Shown here in pieces: positions 34,501-41,482 of a stretch of 64,000 nucleotides of DNA. Origin of the DNA: Babylonia areolata (taxonomy: Eukaryota; Mollusca; Gastropoda; Neogastropoda; Buccinidae); contig NC_134879.1 in the NCBI RefSeq assembly GCF_041734735.1, positions 8,249,810-8,313,809 on the forward strand, in the 5' to 3' direction. Position 1 is the stretch's first letter; each line of letters begins with the position of its first letter. The notes beneath the pieces were generated by a model. It had not been told where the DNA came from and did not search any database. It worked only from the letters and a program-made list of their open reading frames with translations. Both the position numbers and the translations under genes were made by a program.

Positions 34501-35275
34501 TCACCTTTAGTTTTCTTTGTTTTTTTCCATTGGTACATTCAGGTCTCATACTTTCAACTAAGATTGATATTTAATGTAAAATATACTTATTATTATTTTG
34601 TTTAAATTCTTATTATTATTATCATTATCATAAAGTTGATGTCTTTGCACTTACAAGTGATGCTGGCTGTATTCGCGAACATGGCATGTGGGTTTTTGGC
34701 TCACAGCACCACCTCATACAAACCATGATGTTTCAGTAGATCTGTATAAATTATTTTTTGACAGCATAGGAATATAATTTGAATCAACTCATGCTCTTAG
34801 AATTATCTTTTTGCAGTTAATCATTTGTTAATAAGAAAGAAAATAACCCTAAAATAGGAAATAACAGAAAGGTGTGAAGAAGATGGGAAGTTTGAATCTT
34901 GGACTTGAGAATGTGCCGCTGATCATACGAGCCTCTTTAGGTACATGGAATTGTTTGGTTTACAGCACATGACTTTCAGTTCGACTCTTCATTTCAGGCG
35001 GTGAGCAAAAATATGATTTGGATATATAGACAGATAAATATAAAAGATAAAGTAATAGGCAGACATACACAAAGAACTGTTGCACCACCCCGTCCCCACC
35101 CCGCATGTTTTCATTCTTCTTGTAGTTTTTAGATCAGAAGGAATCACATGTGAGGCATTTCCATTTTGAAGTGATGTGGCTTTGCCTCGTTTTTGTGTGT
35201 GTTTTTTTCCAGTTGCTGCTGCACTTATGGGTGATGGTGGTACTGGCCACATACCAGCAGGAGATGCACAGCTGA
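5292..35275 (+). CDS. GOLGA5: GOLGA5, golgin-84, complete gene of 14 coding exons
   Basis: Golgin-84 is a tail-anchored coiled-coil protein of the Golgi rim that tethers COPI vesicles and binds Rab1 (family knowledge). Coding exons are 5292-5934, 8154-8438, 9744-9963, 10744-10867, 11229-11325, 12312-12418, 14393-14560, 17059-17187, 17667-17765, 25198-25347, 28866-28944, 31914-32010, 33542-33605 and 35213-35275. They total 2325 bases, 774 codons plus stop, against 731 residues in human. The N-terminus [20 protein letters not shown] matches the human start; an acidic LFDFLNS motif lies near residue 135; coiled coil runs from about residue 275 to 685. The family signature [13 protein letters not shown] is at about 735-747 and one membrane segment at 748-768, followed by a six-residue lumenal tail. 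All splice phases agree. Intron 2 is GC-AG. Introns 7, 9 and 10 carry large transposon insertions, and intron 9 ends in a 19-unit minisatellite. Identity is certain; function is from the family. Confidence 0.97.
6440..6640. repeat. (CA)n microsatellites in GOLGA5 intron 1
   Basis: Two (CA)n arrays (6458-6501 and 6565-6626) are separated by a C-run and a short unique piece. Frames through them are artefacts. The rest of intron 1 outside the SINE and MITE listed separately shows nothing further. Confidence 0.9.
6963..7160 (+). mobile_element. SINE, 'gtttcagtttcagtagctc' family, plus orientation
   Basis: The element opens GTTTCAGTTTCAGTAGCTC, has a B-box-like GTTCAGACAAATCC, then a 'cacatctgccaagcagatgcctgaccagcag' body, ends 'gtcaggccttgag' and carries an A-rich tail. 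A reverse copy lies at 12060-12165 and a short piece at 54614-54680, which shows it is a dispersed family. Confidence 0.75.
7437..7772. mobile_element. TTAA MITE (family shared with 52056-52370)
   Basis: A 336-bp non-coding element. The right end is GGCACTGAAAGTGAAAG then TTAA-like at 7769; the left end is ACCCTTGAGTGTGCCA, giving imperfect inverted ends of CCCTTnAGTGnCA type. Its interior (aatttccatcc, gtgtgcaaaaaagtg, caaatagttgtcactgagcataaaa) matches the copy at 52056-52370. TTAA target and CCCTTT-type ends suggest a piggyBac-related non-autonomous family. Confidence 0.6.
8154..8438 (+). CDS. GOLGA5: GOLGA5 exon 2
   Basis: Acceptor GTGTTCAG. It completes a Glu codon, then contains a His6 run and the start of the coiled coil ([20 protein letters not shown], compare human LRLENQLLRNEVQSLNQEMA). 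It must end at 8438, one base into a codon, to join exon 3, which puts GCGAGT at the donor. The next GT would shift the frame. Confidence 0.92.
8439..8444 (+). other. GC-type 5' splice site of GOLGA5 intron 2
   Basis: The donor hexamer is GCGAGT after TCTG, with acceptor CAG at 9741-9743. It is the only junction that keeps the frame from exon 2 to exon 3. The rest of the hexamer matches the strong consensus, as is usual in the minor GC-AG class. Confidence 0.8.
8490..8625. repeat. G-run, (GT)n and (TTC)n tract in GOLGA5 intron 2
   Basis: A run of 18 G (8493-8510), (GT)n and a 30-odd-base (TTC)n (8583-8620) lie just downstream of the GC donor. The remaining intron has another G-rich patch (8713-8765) and T-runs, with nothing else recognised. 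Confidence 0.85.
9744..9963 (+). CDS. GOLGA5: GOLGA5 exon 3
   Basis: Coiled coil containing [20 protein letters not shown], matching human LTEAVAAKDSQLAVLKVRLQ. It enters in phase 1 and ends in phase 2 before GTGGGT. Confidence 0.95.
10100..10440. repeat. CA/TG-rich simple sequence, (CA)n(TC)n, and inverted-repeat fragment in intron 3
   Basis: Irregular 'acacatgcac' repeats run from 10119 to 10320, then (CA)n (10326-10348) and (CT)n (10349-10380). At 10391-10415 is TACTCACTTGTGTAAACA followed by AAGTGAGTCC, a self-complementary fragment that matches the end of the element at 58828-60373. Confidence 0.7.
10744..10867 (+). CDS. GOLGA5: GOLGA5 exon 4
   Basis: Coiled coil ([20 protein letters not shown]). 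It follows acceptor TTGTCAG, completes an Arg codon and ends in phase 0 before GTACTG. Confidence 0.9.
11229..11325 (+). CDS. GOLGA5: GOLGA5 exon 5
   Basis: Coiled coil with [18 protein letters not shown], matching human QNLAEAITLAERKYSDEK. Acceptor TCTGGCAG; ends in phase 1 before GTGAGT. Confidence 0.94.
12060..12165 (-). mobile_element. SINE, same family as 6963-7160, minus orientation
   Basis: The plus strand reads 'caaggcctgattttgcatgttggg...ggtcaggtatctgcttagcagatgtggtg...' and ends 'gaaactgaactgaact', the reverse complement of the family head. It lies in GOLGA5 intron 5, about 150 bases before exon 6. Confidence 0.7.
12312..12418 (+). CDS. GOLGA5: GOLGA5 exon 6
   Basis: Coiled coil ending [14 protein letters not shown], matching human ELIDYKQKATRILQ. 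Acceptor GAGCAG; ends in phase 0 before GTGACT. Confidence 0.94.
12838..12970. repeat. (TG)n microsatellites in GOLGA5 intron 6
   Basis: Two (TG)n arrays at about 12838-12882 and 12932-12962. The rest of intron 6 (12970-14040) is AT-rich with A- and T-runs and no recognised element. Confidence 0.85.
14048..14312 (+). mobile_element. tRNA-derived SINE, second family
   Basis: A tRNA-like head (tggccaaattagttgggc, then TCCGAGGTCATAG at the B-box place) is followed by 'gtgttgtgtccttgggaaaaggcctttcact', 'tgattgggaacctgac', 'gattgggtcctgccttcc' and 'gggacctttaacc'. The copy at 32725-33000 shares all these segments. It sits about 80 bases before exon 7. Confidence 0.7.
14393..14560 (+). CDS. GOLGA5: GOLGA5 exon 7
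   Basis: [17 protein letters not shown] matches human SKEKLINSLKEGSGFEG. Phase 0 to phase 0, donor GTGAGG. Confidence 0.95.
14630..15040. repeat. (CA)n-rich simple sequence in GOLGA5 intron 7
   Basis: Interrupted CA/CATG repeats at 14635-14820 and 14997-15042, the second running directly into the SINE head at 15045. Confidence 0.85.
15045..15603 (+). mobile_element. Full-length tRNA-derived SINE (about 560 bp)
   Basis: The first 75 bases fold as a tRNA-like unit: GGCGCAACAGCCGAATGG at the start with A box, GGTTCAAATCT B box at 15096-15106, and GCGCC closing the stem. A body follows ('acgttaaagatcctgtaatcc', 'gtgggttatggaaac'), then a 3' part 'cagctgtcagtcggctctaccc', 'aaatcgcttagagcttgg', 'aggcactatataagtatcc' and an (ATCA)n/A tail. 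Minus-strand fragments of the same 3' part are at 22892-23445 and 33140-33395. It is the best-preserved SINE of the window. Confidence 0.85.
15630..16285 (+). mobile_element. LINE ORF2 C-terminal remnant
   Basis: Three consecutive reading segments resemble the end of a LINE ORF2: a stretch with [15 protein letters not shown] and [14 protein letters not shown], then [20 protein letters not shown], in which GR..NIP.E.RLC..C is the usual zinc-knuckle-like C-terminus, ending before 16282. One or two frame breaks separate the parts, so it is moderately old. It is truncated at the 5' side; no reverse transcriptase core remains. Confidence 0.7.
16335..16990 (-). mobile_element. piggyBac-type TTAA element with leader remnant, just before exon 8
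   Basis: It is bounded by TTAA at 16335-16338 and 16987-16990, with imperfect inverted ends (TTCACTCGGGACGA against CTCTCTTTGGATGA, 9 of 14). On the minus strand at about 16560-16660 a frame reads [18 protein letters not shown] then an acidic stretch, the usual look of a piggyBac transposase N-terminus. The right end holds the palindrome GGAATGCGTGAGCATTCC. The transposase core is absent, so it is non-autonomous. It ends 68 bases before GOLGA5 exon 8. Confidence 0.65.
17059..17187 (+). CDS. GOLGA5: GOLGA5 exon 8
   Basis: [20 protein letters not shown] and following [19 protein letters not shown] fit the human coiled coil at the same place. The acceptor CCTGTGGCAG has a weak pyrimidine tract. 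A TTAA transposon ends only 68 bases upstream, so part of the normal branch-point zone may be transposon-derived. Phase 0 to phase 0. Confidence 0.9.
17667..17765 (+). CDS. GOLGA5: GOLGA5 exon 9
   Basis: [20 protein letters not shown] then [13 protein letters not shown], matching human DLYRTKNTLQSRIKDRDEEI. Acceptor TGCCAG; donor GTGAGT; phase 0 to phase 0. Confidence 0.93.
17795..17956 (+). repeat. Left inverted terminal repeat of the 5 kb element
   Basis: It runs from TTAA through ACATACTTAACCATGACCC, CTAGTGCAGACTCCGGCAGG, ACCTCCCGGAAGTAGG to TCCCGCTGGCTAGCG. The ends of the copies at 41008 and 53751 read GTGCGATTCC or GTTCGATTCC in the part aligned with GTCTGACATTCC, a tRNA B-box-like form. 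Confidence 0.85.
19730..19815. repeat. (A)n(TA)n(CA)n(TA)n compound microsatellite inside the 5 kb element
   Basis: An A-run, (TA)n, (CA)n of about 16 copies, then (TA)n. The next 500 bases (19815-20360) are AT-rich, unlike the rest of the element, and may be a separate insertion. Confidence 0.8.
22696..22855 (-). repeat. Right inverted terminal repeat of the 5 kb element
   Basis: The reverse complement matches the left repeat with few differences, then TTAA. On the plus strand (the GOLGA5 sense strand) the outer part reads CACG followed by GTAAGTATG, a near-ideal 5' splice site at 22839-22847. Confidence 0.85.
22892..23445 (-). mobile_element. SINE 3' part (family of 15045-15603), minus, split by a TTAA element
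   Basis: 22892-22935 ('ttggtacttatagagtacctagtctc...accaagc') and 23277-23445 ('agcgctttacaaacatgg', 'tcatttgcacaaccgg', 'ccaactgacagctgtc') are the reverse of the 15045 SINE tail in the right order. The pieces are separated by the insertion at 22936-23276. Confidence 0.8.
22936..23276 (+). mobile_element. 341-bp piggyBac-type TTAA element nested in a SINE
   Basis: TTAA at 22936-22939 and 23273-23276. Removing the insert leaves ACCAAGCTTAAAGCGCTTTA, the normal SINE sequence, which proves both the target site and the borders. The ends are weakly inverted (CACTGTGGCCGC against CCCTTTCACCAC). A short frame at 23193 begins [16 protein letters not shown], like the first residues of a piggyBac transposase. 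Confidence 0.8.
24105..25197. repeat. 19-unit minisatellite (57/60 bp) abutting GOLGA5 exon 10
   Basis: Nineteen units of 57 bp (60 bp in the 'aacaacacac' variants) run up to the exon. Each carries CCTTTCTGACCCCAG then CTGATGG; the last unit reads CCTTTCTGTTCCCCAG then CTGACAGCC, the real acceptor and exon start. Units also hold a second AG, GTGTGCAG then TGAAGAC. Because unit lengths are multiples of three, the minus strand is open for 414 codons; this is an artefact. Confidence 0.95.
25198..25347 (+). CDS. GOLGA5: GOLGA5 exon 10
   Basis: [20 protein letters not shown] and [19 protein letters not shown] match the most conserved part of the golgin-84 rod. The acceptor CTTTCTGTTCCCCAG directly follows a minisatellite whose units carry near copies of it. 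Phase 0 to phase 0, donor GTCAGT. Confidence 0.96.
25378..25445. repeat. (CA)n microsatellite just after GOLGA5 exon 10
   Basis: (CA)n at 25380-25413 and a degenerate continuation to 25445, starting about 30 bases after the donor. The stretch 25445-26005 is AT-rich with a (TC)n patch, and nothing else is seen. Confidence 0.85.
26189..26505 (+). mobile_element. Left-end fragment of the 5 kb TTAA element family
   Basis: It starts TTAACTGCACATACTTTAC, then 'gtgcagactctgtcaggggtctga', and follows the 5 kb element through its inverted end and about 160 bases into the interior, to 'tcgattggatgatcgag'. It is more diverged than the 5 kb copy, so older. Confidence 0.8.
26747..27939. mobile_element. 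1.19 kb TTAA element with subterminal hairpin
   Basis: TTAA at 26747-26750 and 27936-27939, with inverted ends CTCTTTCGTTCC and CTCTTTCATCCC. Near the right end, arms at 27855-27873 and 27906-27924 (CTGCTGCACGGTTTTCCGG and its near complement) form a hairpin. A minus-strand frame of 76 codons at 27451-27681 has an acidic middle ([15 protein letters not shown]) but no recognised domain. It is non-autonomous and probably piggyBac-related. Confidence 0.75.
28040..28665 (+). repeat. Dispersed repeat, first copy (partner at 57915-58750)
   Basis: Shared segments in the same order with 57915-58750 are 'gaggagagggagaggagtg', 'ggttgaatgccagcc', 'ccagatgcacagcagacac', 'attttccttcacaaaaa' and 'gaatccttaaaattctctggcaag'. 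A (TA)n(T)n expansion at 28515-28572 interrupts it. No coding frame is seen and the class is unknown. Confidence 0.6.
28866..28944 (+). CDS. GOLGA5: GOLGA5 exon 11
   Basis: [20 protein letters not shown] leads to a GGHDDD linker that replaces the Ser-rich linker of human. Of two close donors, GTGGGT at 28945 keeps the frame into exon 12, while GTAGTG at 28949 does not. Confidence 0.85.
28945..30860. other. GOLGA5 intron 11, proximal part; nothing recognised
   Basis: No exon, RNA or clear repeat is visible. A short duplication at 30358-30425 ('gatgaaatggttattgtcagaggcatgtc' twice, slightly changed) is the only local structure. Confidence 0.4.
30868..31085 (+). mobile_element. tRNA-derived SINE, third family, in GOLGA5 intron 11
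   Basis: Head 'ggagtggtggccatgtgataaaacatc' with B-box-like GGGATCAAAACA, then 'ttctccccctccactagacc', 'tgagtggtggtctggatgctagtc' and a tail. The same segments are reversed at 35787-35850 and 36045-36185. Confidence 0.6.
31100..31790 (+). mobile_element. Possible piggyBac-type remnant with acidic leader frame
   Basis: An ATG at 31351 opens an acidic frame ([20 protein letters not shown]) like a piggyBac N-terminus, read to about 31470. TTAA occurs at 31210 and 31783, but the ends do not pair well, so borders are not established. Upstream, inverted arms AAACCTACATCC (31125) and GGACGTAGGTTT (31162) form a short hairpin. Confidence 0.35.
31914..32010 (+). CDS. GOLGA5: GOLGA5 exon 12
   Basis: [20 protein letters not shown] then [11 protein letters not shown] corresponds to human RNVPVLFNDTETNLAGMYGK and following KAASSIDQF. 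Acceptor GTGTGTGCAG; ends in phase 2 before GTAAGG. Confidence 0.9.
32725..33000 (+). mobile_element. tRNA-derived SINE, second family, copy in intron 12
   Basis: Same order of segments as 14048-14312: head with 'gaatcagttgggtgttgc', 'gtgttgtgtccttggaaaaggtac', 'gtgactgggtacctgac', 'ggattgtgtcctgccttc', 'cagacctttaaccc'. Confidence 0.7.
33140..33395 (-). mobile_element. SINE 3' part (family of 15045-15603), minus
   Basis: 'gtatggatacttacatagcacc', 'gagaccaagttctaagcgc', 'tcatctgcacaacagac' and 'atgctcattatttgtttcttgtatc' are the reverse of the SINE tail and body, running out in CA-rich sequence. It ends about 150 bases before GOLGA5 exon 13. Confidence 0.65.
33542..33605 (+). CDS. GOLGA5: GOLGA5 exon 13
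   Basis: [20 protein letters not shown] then YM: the most conserved golgin-84 signature and the first half of the membrane anchor. Acceptor TTGTGTTGCAG; donor GTTAGT. Confidence 0.96.
34140..34400. repeat. T-rich, (GT)n and G-run tract in GOLGA5 intron 13
   Basis: T/G-rich sequence, (GT)n at 34345-34380 and 14 G at 34381-34394. The rest of intron 13 is AT-rich without recognised elements. Confidence 0.8.
35213..35275 (+). CDS. GOLGA5: GOLGA5 exon 14 with stop
   Basis: [20 protein letters not shown] then TGA. It matches human LLHLWVMIVLLTYTPEMH, including the membrane segment; the tail is slightly shorter. Acceptor GTTTTTTTCCAG. Confidence 0.96.
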   Translation: MLLHLWVMVVLATYQQEMHS

Positions 35276-35644
35276 GAGTGAGCTGTGGTATGGTCAGTCA
35301 CACTGCTACACTGCTGGCTGCATGTGGGGTCTGACAGTGACACTTTCCACTGTGGGACAGCCTGTCATTGGTATACCTTTGGGTTCCTCTTGCTGCAACC
35401 GTTGGGGGAGGCTTAAAAGTTTATGGGGTAGAAAACAAAATCTGCACACAAAAAAATCCACAGGCTAGAGTGTTGTTTATATGAAAAAAAGATTTTAAAA
35501 AGAGAAGTGTAAAAACTAGTCAATGTAAAAGGACTAAAAATGTTTAGCTGAAGCAAGCATGTGTGTGAAGCTGGTACAAGTGGAAGCGGAAGCCTGGTAC
35601 AAAGAAGGGTGAGAAGAGCTGGCTGACTGAATTGTATTACATTT

Positions 35645-36190
35645 TGTCAAAACACATTTCTCTGTGTGAAATTCAGGCTGCTCCCCCGAGAGAGAGAGAA
35701 ATTTGGACAGACAGTGCCTGGGAAATAGGGTTCTGAATACAGCTGATTTATTATGAAGGTGTTTGGCAGGAATATTTCTGTTTGAGGAATAGTGCCCAGA
35801 CCACCACTCAGGGTCTAGTGGAGGGGAAGAAAATACTGGTGAGTATGGCATTCACACTGTTCTTAAGTGGTTCATAACTTTTTGTGAACCCTGTAGTGTG
35901 GAAAATGATGAACTGTGATGCTGTTTATATGCCATCTCCTTCACACAGAGAGAGACAGCCATACAAAAAGTACCTGGGAAATAGAATTCCTGATACAGAT
36001 GATTTATTATTAATGTGTTTGGCAGGAGTATGCCCGAGTGAGGAGTAGTGTCCAGACCACCACTCAGGGTCTAACAGGGGAGAAAATAGTGGTGAGCATG
36101 GGATTCAAACCTGTGCTCTCAGATTCTCTAATCTCCTTAGGGGATAGATTACCACCAGGCCACCACTCCACCAGTGCTGACGACAATGGA
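35645..36190 (-). mobile_element. Two adjacent minus copies of the third SINE family
   Basis: Copy one (about 35645-35850) and copy two (about 35940-36190) both contain 'gtacctgggaaatag'-type tails, 'gatttattat...gtgtttggcagga' and 'cagaccaccactcagggtcta'. Copy two continues into the tRNA-like head 'gggattcaaacctgtgc...ccaggccaccactcc'. They are near-tandem, either a local duplication or two insertions. Confidence 0.6.
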
Positions 36191-36399
36191 ACACCAGTGA
36201 AGGATGATACTGAACAACACAAATAGTGTTGGTGACCTGCAAATGCACACGTCACCAAAAGTTAAGGACTGCTTCATGAAAGCAGGCATGTTTTCTTAAA
36301 ATGTCGTAAATAATCAAGTAATGATTTAAAATATCCAGAGTGCATTTGGTCCACCACTGGCTTCTAACTGAATATACAAATGGCTGAATCAGGCACATG

Positions 36400-37205
36400 T
36401 TCGCCAGGAATAGTTTGAAAAATCAAAGTTTTTGCAAAAAAATTGACCTATTCATTGGTTTGTAAACAATAGCTGCGAGTTTTCAATGTAAAGAAAAAAT
36501 GACAAGAAAGCACCTGTCTTGTTATGAGTGGTGCTCATTACATTGGCTACATACACAGTCATTTTCCAGAAACCTATCGTCACTTCACTATGTTCCCCGA
36601 GGAGAAAACAATGCAAGTTCTTAAACAATCTTTAACTTTTTGTGAACCATGTAGTTGGGAAAGGCTGAGGAAATGTATGGACTTGTGATAACCTTTCAAA
36701 CTAGAATCACTTTTTTTTTCTTTCTTTTTTATATTAGTTTTTGTAAACAGTCATCTCCTTCAGCTCTGGCTCTTTTTGCTTTGCACATGTCTGCAAATCT
36801 TTGCAATTATATTAATTGTAAGGATGAAAAGCATAGTCTGTGCACAAGTGTGTGTGTGATCTCCAGCCCTTTGGGTTTAAATGCAAGTGACCTAAAAATA
36901 ATTATGAATTTGATGGAAAAGAGTAAAAATATTAAGGACCTAAAAACTGATGGTTAAAAAAAAGTGTTGTACACACAAATTAATAAACCAAACCTGCTTT
37001 TGTAAATAGTGAGAGGTACGTCACTTCAAAATGGAAATGCATACTGTGCAAGAAAGCTCCCCTGGTTAGGAGTGGTGCTCAGTTACATTACCTTGGCTGC
37101 ATAAACCACTGTTTGCCAGAAATCCACATCATTTCACTATACCCCCAAGAAGAAAACTCTTAAGTTCCCAAGTGGTCCTTCATTTTTTGTGAGCCTTGTA
37201 GTTCT
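36400..37205 (+). repeat. Two diverged copies of a block of about 200-260 bp
   Basis: 36470-36660 and 37015-37205 share 'aaagctcccctggttaggagtggtgctcag'-like sequence, 'cattggctacatacac'/'ccttggctgcataaac', 'cagaaacctatcgtcacttcactat'/'cagaaatccacatcatttcactat' and 'ttttgtgaaccatgtagtt'/'ttttgtgagccttgtagtt'. A short third match of the last part is at about 35878. The class is unknown. Confidence 0.55.
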
Positions 37206-37315
37206 CTCACTTAGTCTCATGGAATCATCACCTTCATGATGCTTGATGTTTGAAACTACTGACATGCTGTACAGTGAGCTCAGATACCCGAGACAAAACC
37301 AGAGAACATACCAGT

Positions 37316-37640
37316 CGTAGTGGCGAAGTGATAGCATTGTGAAGCGACTAGTGGGGGAGGACACGTGTTCGATACACATCTCAGGTGACCCATGACCAGC
37401 TGCTACCCAGAGTTGAGTGTGCTGTGGACTCAAATGGGAAGACTGGGAGCACACAATCGAGGTTTATCTTCTTCACTTCACTTGGGAGTGTTGCTCAGAT
37501 TTCCTGACCAACACTGTAGTTGTCTGTATCTCTCAGCCTGGTTGATGCCAGGATATGATATGAGAGTACAGCCTTGTGAGGTAATCCCAAACCTAAATAG
37601 ATTTCTATAACAATATCATCGTCACCCCCATCATCATTCA
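37316..37640 (+). mobile_element. tRNA-derived SINE, fourth family (diverged copy)
   Basis: Head 'gtggcgaagtgatagcattg' with GTGTTCGATACACA at the B box, then 'ctacccagagttgagtgtgctgtgg', 'gaccaacactgtagttgtctgtatctctc' and an (ATC)n end. It matches the first module of the composite retroposon at 52863-53736 but is older. Confidence 0.75.
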
Positions 37641-38704
37641 TCATTATCAAAGTATAGAAAGCAAAACATCCCAAATTCGGAGACCCTCCCAAAAAAACAG
37701 AACCTGATAAGATTCCACCATACAAGTTGTCAAATGATGTTTTCATACTGTCAGATATTTATGCTACCTGGAATGAATTGGTTATTATTTCCTTTGGCTA
37801 TTGTTGCTTTGTTTTTTCACACAAGTCCGCAGATATTTCAGATTTGAAATACTTCAAATCATGGAAAGTGAATACTGGTGAAAATTATTTTGCCTGTTAT
37901 GTGTATATATGTGTATTGTGTATGTGTTTCTATAATGCGTGTTTAGACACAACGGCATCACTGCCACAGCGGTATCTGACTTTGACACAGAGTGAATTCT
38001 GAACTTAAACTTCTTAGCATATGAAACAGCTATGCAATTTGGTCAGCTTCTACATGGAGGAAAAGAACAGAAAATGAAAGCAAGAAGTGAGCAAAGAAAT
38101 TGGGCTTTGTGAAGACCAGTGATTATTTATGCAAAAAGCACTGTGATAATATCCTAGCTGATCATCAGTGTTTCTGTCACCAGAACTTGTGTTACTCATC
38201 TAAGGCCAGCATTCCAGTTGTTTGAAATATTGTAACACTGTCATGATTCTTTGGATCAGGTTTTTTGTTTTCTTGTTTTGGGGTGTGTTTTTTTAGGGGT
38301 TGGGGGAGGGGGGGGGGGTTGTTGTTGGGTTTGGGTTGGGGGTTGGGGTAGTTGTAGATTTGTGAGGAAGAGGGAAGGTGTTGATGATGCAGTTAATTGA
38401 AGTTTCATTTCCTCCTGCCCCTGTACCAAAACTGTTGTTTGAATCATTCAGACTGATCTGCTTCTCCAGCAGAGTGTATTCATTTCAAGGCTTTCATTGC
38501 CATGTGTATGGAACAAATGTATAGTTTTGATCACAATACATGATAAGCTGTATTTTATGTTGGTGCTTAATTAAAATGACTTATGTATGTTCTGTAGACT
38601 GTACCAAAGTGATGGGATAATATTTTAGGAAGGTCAGATGATGGGATAACATTGGAAGGTCAGATGATTCAGTGTCTGCACAGTCATATTCTTCAGGAGG
38701 CCTG

Positions 38705-39253
38705 TGAACCCCTTGACTGCTCTGTTGACATGCAACATACATCATAAAACACCAGGTGCCAATGCTGTGTTGACATACACTGTTCATCCAAACATCATGC
38801 TCTTTCCCTTTCGCTCAGCATTGCAGAAATGTCATCTGTATGGAAATAAAATGAAGGAAACTTAATTCCTTTATGGGTGGGTGCCAGTGAGTGAAAGGGG
38901 GAGGTACACTGTGACCTTTCTCTGTTTTCTCTTTCTGTCTCTGCATGTGTGTGTTGTGAACGAATAGCTGGGAACATGTAATGATCAGTTGTGTGAGTGT
39001 GTGTGCATGTTTTGTGTCCAAGTTGCATTATATAAAGTTCATTATTTCTCTGACTGTCAGTAGTGGAAATATAGCATGGTGATACATAGTTTCTATAATA
39101 TCATACATAGTTTGGAAGATATGAGTTATGACTGAACATACTATTATCTTGGGAAGTTGTGACTGAAGTGAGATTACAAACGTGTACATTCCATTTTCTG
39201 GAACTTTTCTCAGCACAAAGCATAGCAAAATGTGTTTTCAGTAAAAGGGATTA
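38705..39253. mobile_element. TTAA MITE sharing both ends with the piggyBac element at 45421-47522
   Basis: The left part (ACCCCTTGACTGCTCTGTTG, 'ccaatgctgtgttgacatacac', 'aaacatcatg') matches 45421-45510, and the right part ('tctcagcacaaagcatagcaaaatg', 'agtaaaaggga') matches 47477-47520. The middle is unrelated to transposase. The target TTAA is decayed at both ends, so it is older than its relative. Confidence 0.65.
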
Positions 39254-41007
39254 TTCAATATTTTTAGAATGATATAGGTGGCCAAAGAAATAGATAGCAG
39301 AAAGAGAATACTTCCAGAAGCTGAGGACTCGAGTACTAGACTAATTCTTGCAACCGTCTTCTTTTTTTCTTTCCTTTTCTTTTTTTTTTTTAAAAAAAAC
39401 ATGGTCTCGTTCATCCTGCAAGTGCCAGTCATAACCACAAACATGGCTCTGGACCAACACATTTATCATCTGTGATTTGTTGGGGAAGAGGAAAGTTACT
39501 TCTTGAACAGTTGTGCTCCTTTATTTACATGTATGAACTAAATGTCAGTACAACTTTGTATATTCTATAATGTACATAGGTGTGGAAGATTTTTTTCTCT
39601 CAAACTTAATTGTCATATCAGTGAGGGAGACAATAAAAGTTGTCAAAAAGTGATGTTTGTGTTCATGCATCACACACACACACACACACGCACGCACACA
39701 CCAGCATACATAATTTATACAAGTACACATATGTGCATAAAATTGTGGGTACACATTTTTCATATTGATACGAGATGATGTCCAAAGAAATCAGTAAATT
39801 ACATGTGCTATATTTCTATAACATGTAGCTGAAAATCACCACATTACAGCAACTAGATCTAAATTCATAATAAGAGAATTATAGTGTTATTTGTCAGCTT
39901 GTATGTATACTGCATCACATTTATTCAAGACTCAAAAATCACAGCAATCTTTTGGGACCAAGTGCATTCCATAGATAGGTATTGAAGTAACAAACTGCTC
40001 TTATTATCAAGGAATTGTTCTGGTTCCCTTATGACAAAGTGCATCACCGGAAGCGTGTGAAATTCCCAATGAGGACTTATCTTTTGTTGCCTATAACTCA
40101 GCCGACCACTCAAGGCCATAATTATCAGGGCTGAAAAACTGTAAATATTGTTCCCAAAGAACCTGAAAAAATAAACAAAAATAAACAATCAAAGGAAAGT
40201 ACCTGGAAAAGAAAATTATGCACAAATATAGTGCATCATATAATGACATAAACAGAGAATATGCCCCTGACCTTGACCATTGTCAATTTTTTTTGCCAGA
40301 GGATAAAAAAATGTAACCCGAACATAAGCATACAAAGTAAACAAATTTGTATTTACAAAACGTACAAAACTCGATAACGCCAACAGCACCTCACAATTTC
40401 CAGGTTCAAAAAAGGAAAGAACAAAGTCAAAGTGCCCAACTGACCCCTGGAGGGTTCTGCAGCCATCTTGGATCTTGCACGTGTGCATCTTTCATCCAAA
40501 AGCAAGCAGTTCCAAAGGAGATCGACACAGACAAAAGAAGCAAACGTGCGACCTCGACACTGTGTCTTTTCAGTCCATGTGTTTGTGAACACGAGAGGCC
40601 TCAAAATTATTCTTGCACATGAGGAAAAAGACAGTGGAGGGTTCATTTGTCAAACCTGTCACCAAGTAAGATACTTTATGTGTTTTGTGGTCACAGATGA
40701 AACACAAAGAATGATGATTACTGATTTGCGTTTGATGTGCCTCTTAAGTCATGTAAGCATGGAACTCTCCATGAGTCTATTTATCAAGTCTAGGAAAACC
40801 AAAAAGACAAAAATAGCTTTCAAGAAATAAAAACAGGGACCAAGAACGCAGAAAAAAAGAAAGGAAAAGCCAACAAATAAAAGGGGGAAAAGTGAGGAAG
40901 TCAGTGCAACATTCTGTTCTGCGATATGAAAGACAACTGGACTACTGGGAAATGACATTTTGGGAACAAATTTGAAATACCAGATACACGCCATTTTCCC
41001 CAAAATC

Positions 41008-41135
41008 ATGTTTATTCTTACATTCCACCACCCACTGGAGCAGACTCCAGCAGGGGTGCGATTCCTGTCCTGTGCAAAATAATACTCCACTCAGGTGGAG
41101 AAAGTAAAAGCAGCTGTGGCTAGTGACCTCATATA
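41008..41135 (+). mobile_element. End fragment of the 5 kb TTAA element family
   Basis: 'cccactggagcagactccagcagg', GGTGCGATTCCTGTCC, then 'gtggagaaagtaaaagcagctg...gacctc' follows the inverted end of the 5 kb element for about 110 bases and then leaves it. The outer TTAA is degenerate. Confidence 0.65.
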
Positions 41136-41451
41136 GTTTATTAACTACCATTAAGCCATTTTCAACTTGGGTTCATGGCTATGTTCTTGAAAAGGTTACT
41201 ACTAGCCACAGGGAGGTCTTTTAGTTACTCACTGACTGCAGTTTTGGCTGTTATCAATAACTGCAAGAGTGTGGGGCCGAAATAATGCTATACAAGAGAA
41301 AACTCGACTTCGACTCATTTTACAAAATCCAAAACCATCACAAAATGCTGATTTCAATAGTCAAAGGTGTTCAAGAATTTAAGAAAAAAACACAATCTAT
41401 ACACTTATTTCTATAATAAAGGGTTTAAAAGAATTAATAATATCTTTTCTT

Positions 41452-41482
<31 letters not shown>

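Noticed and set aside
40353-40646. 97-codon minus-strand frame near a GCCATCTTGG motif as a separate gene
   Set aside because: No homology, splice signals or partner exons. A YY1-like motif alone is not enough.
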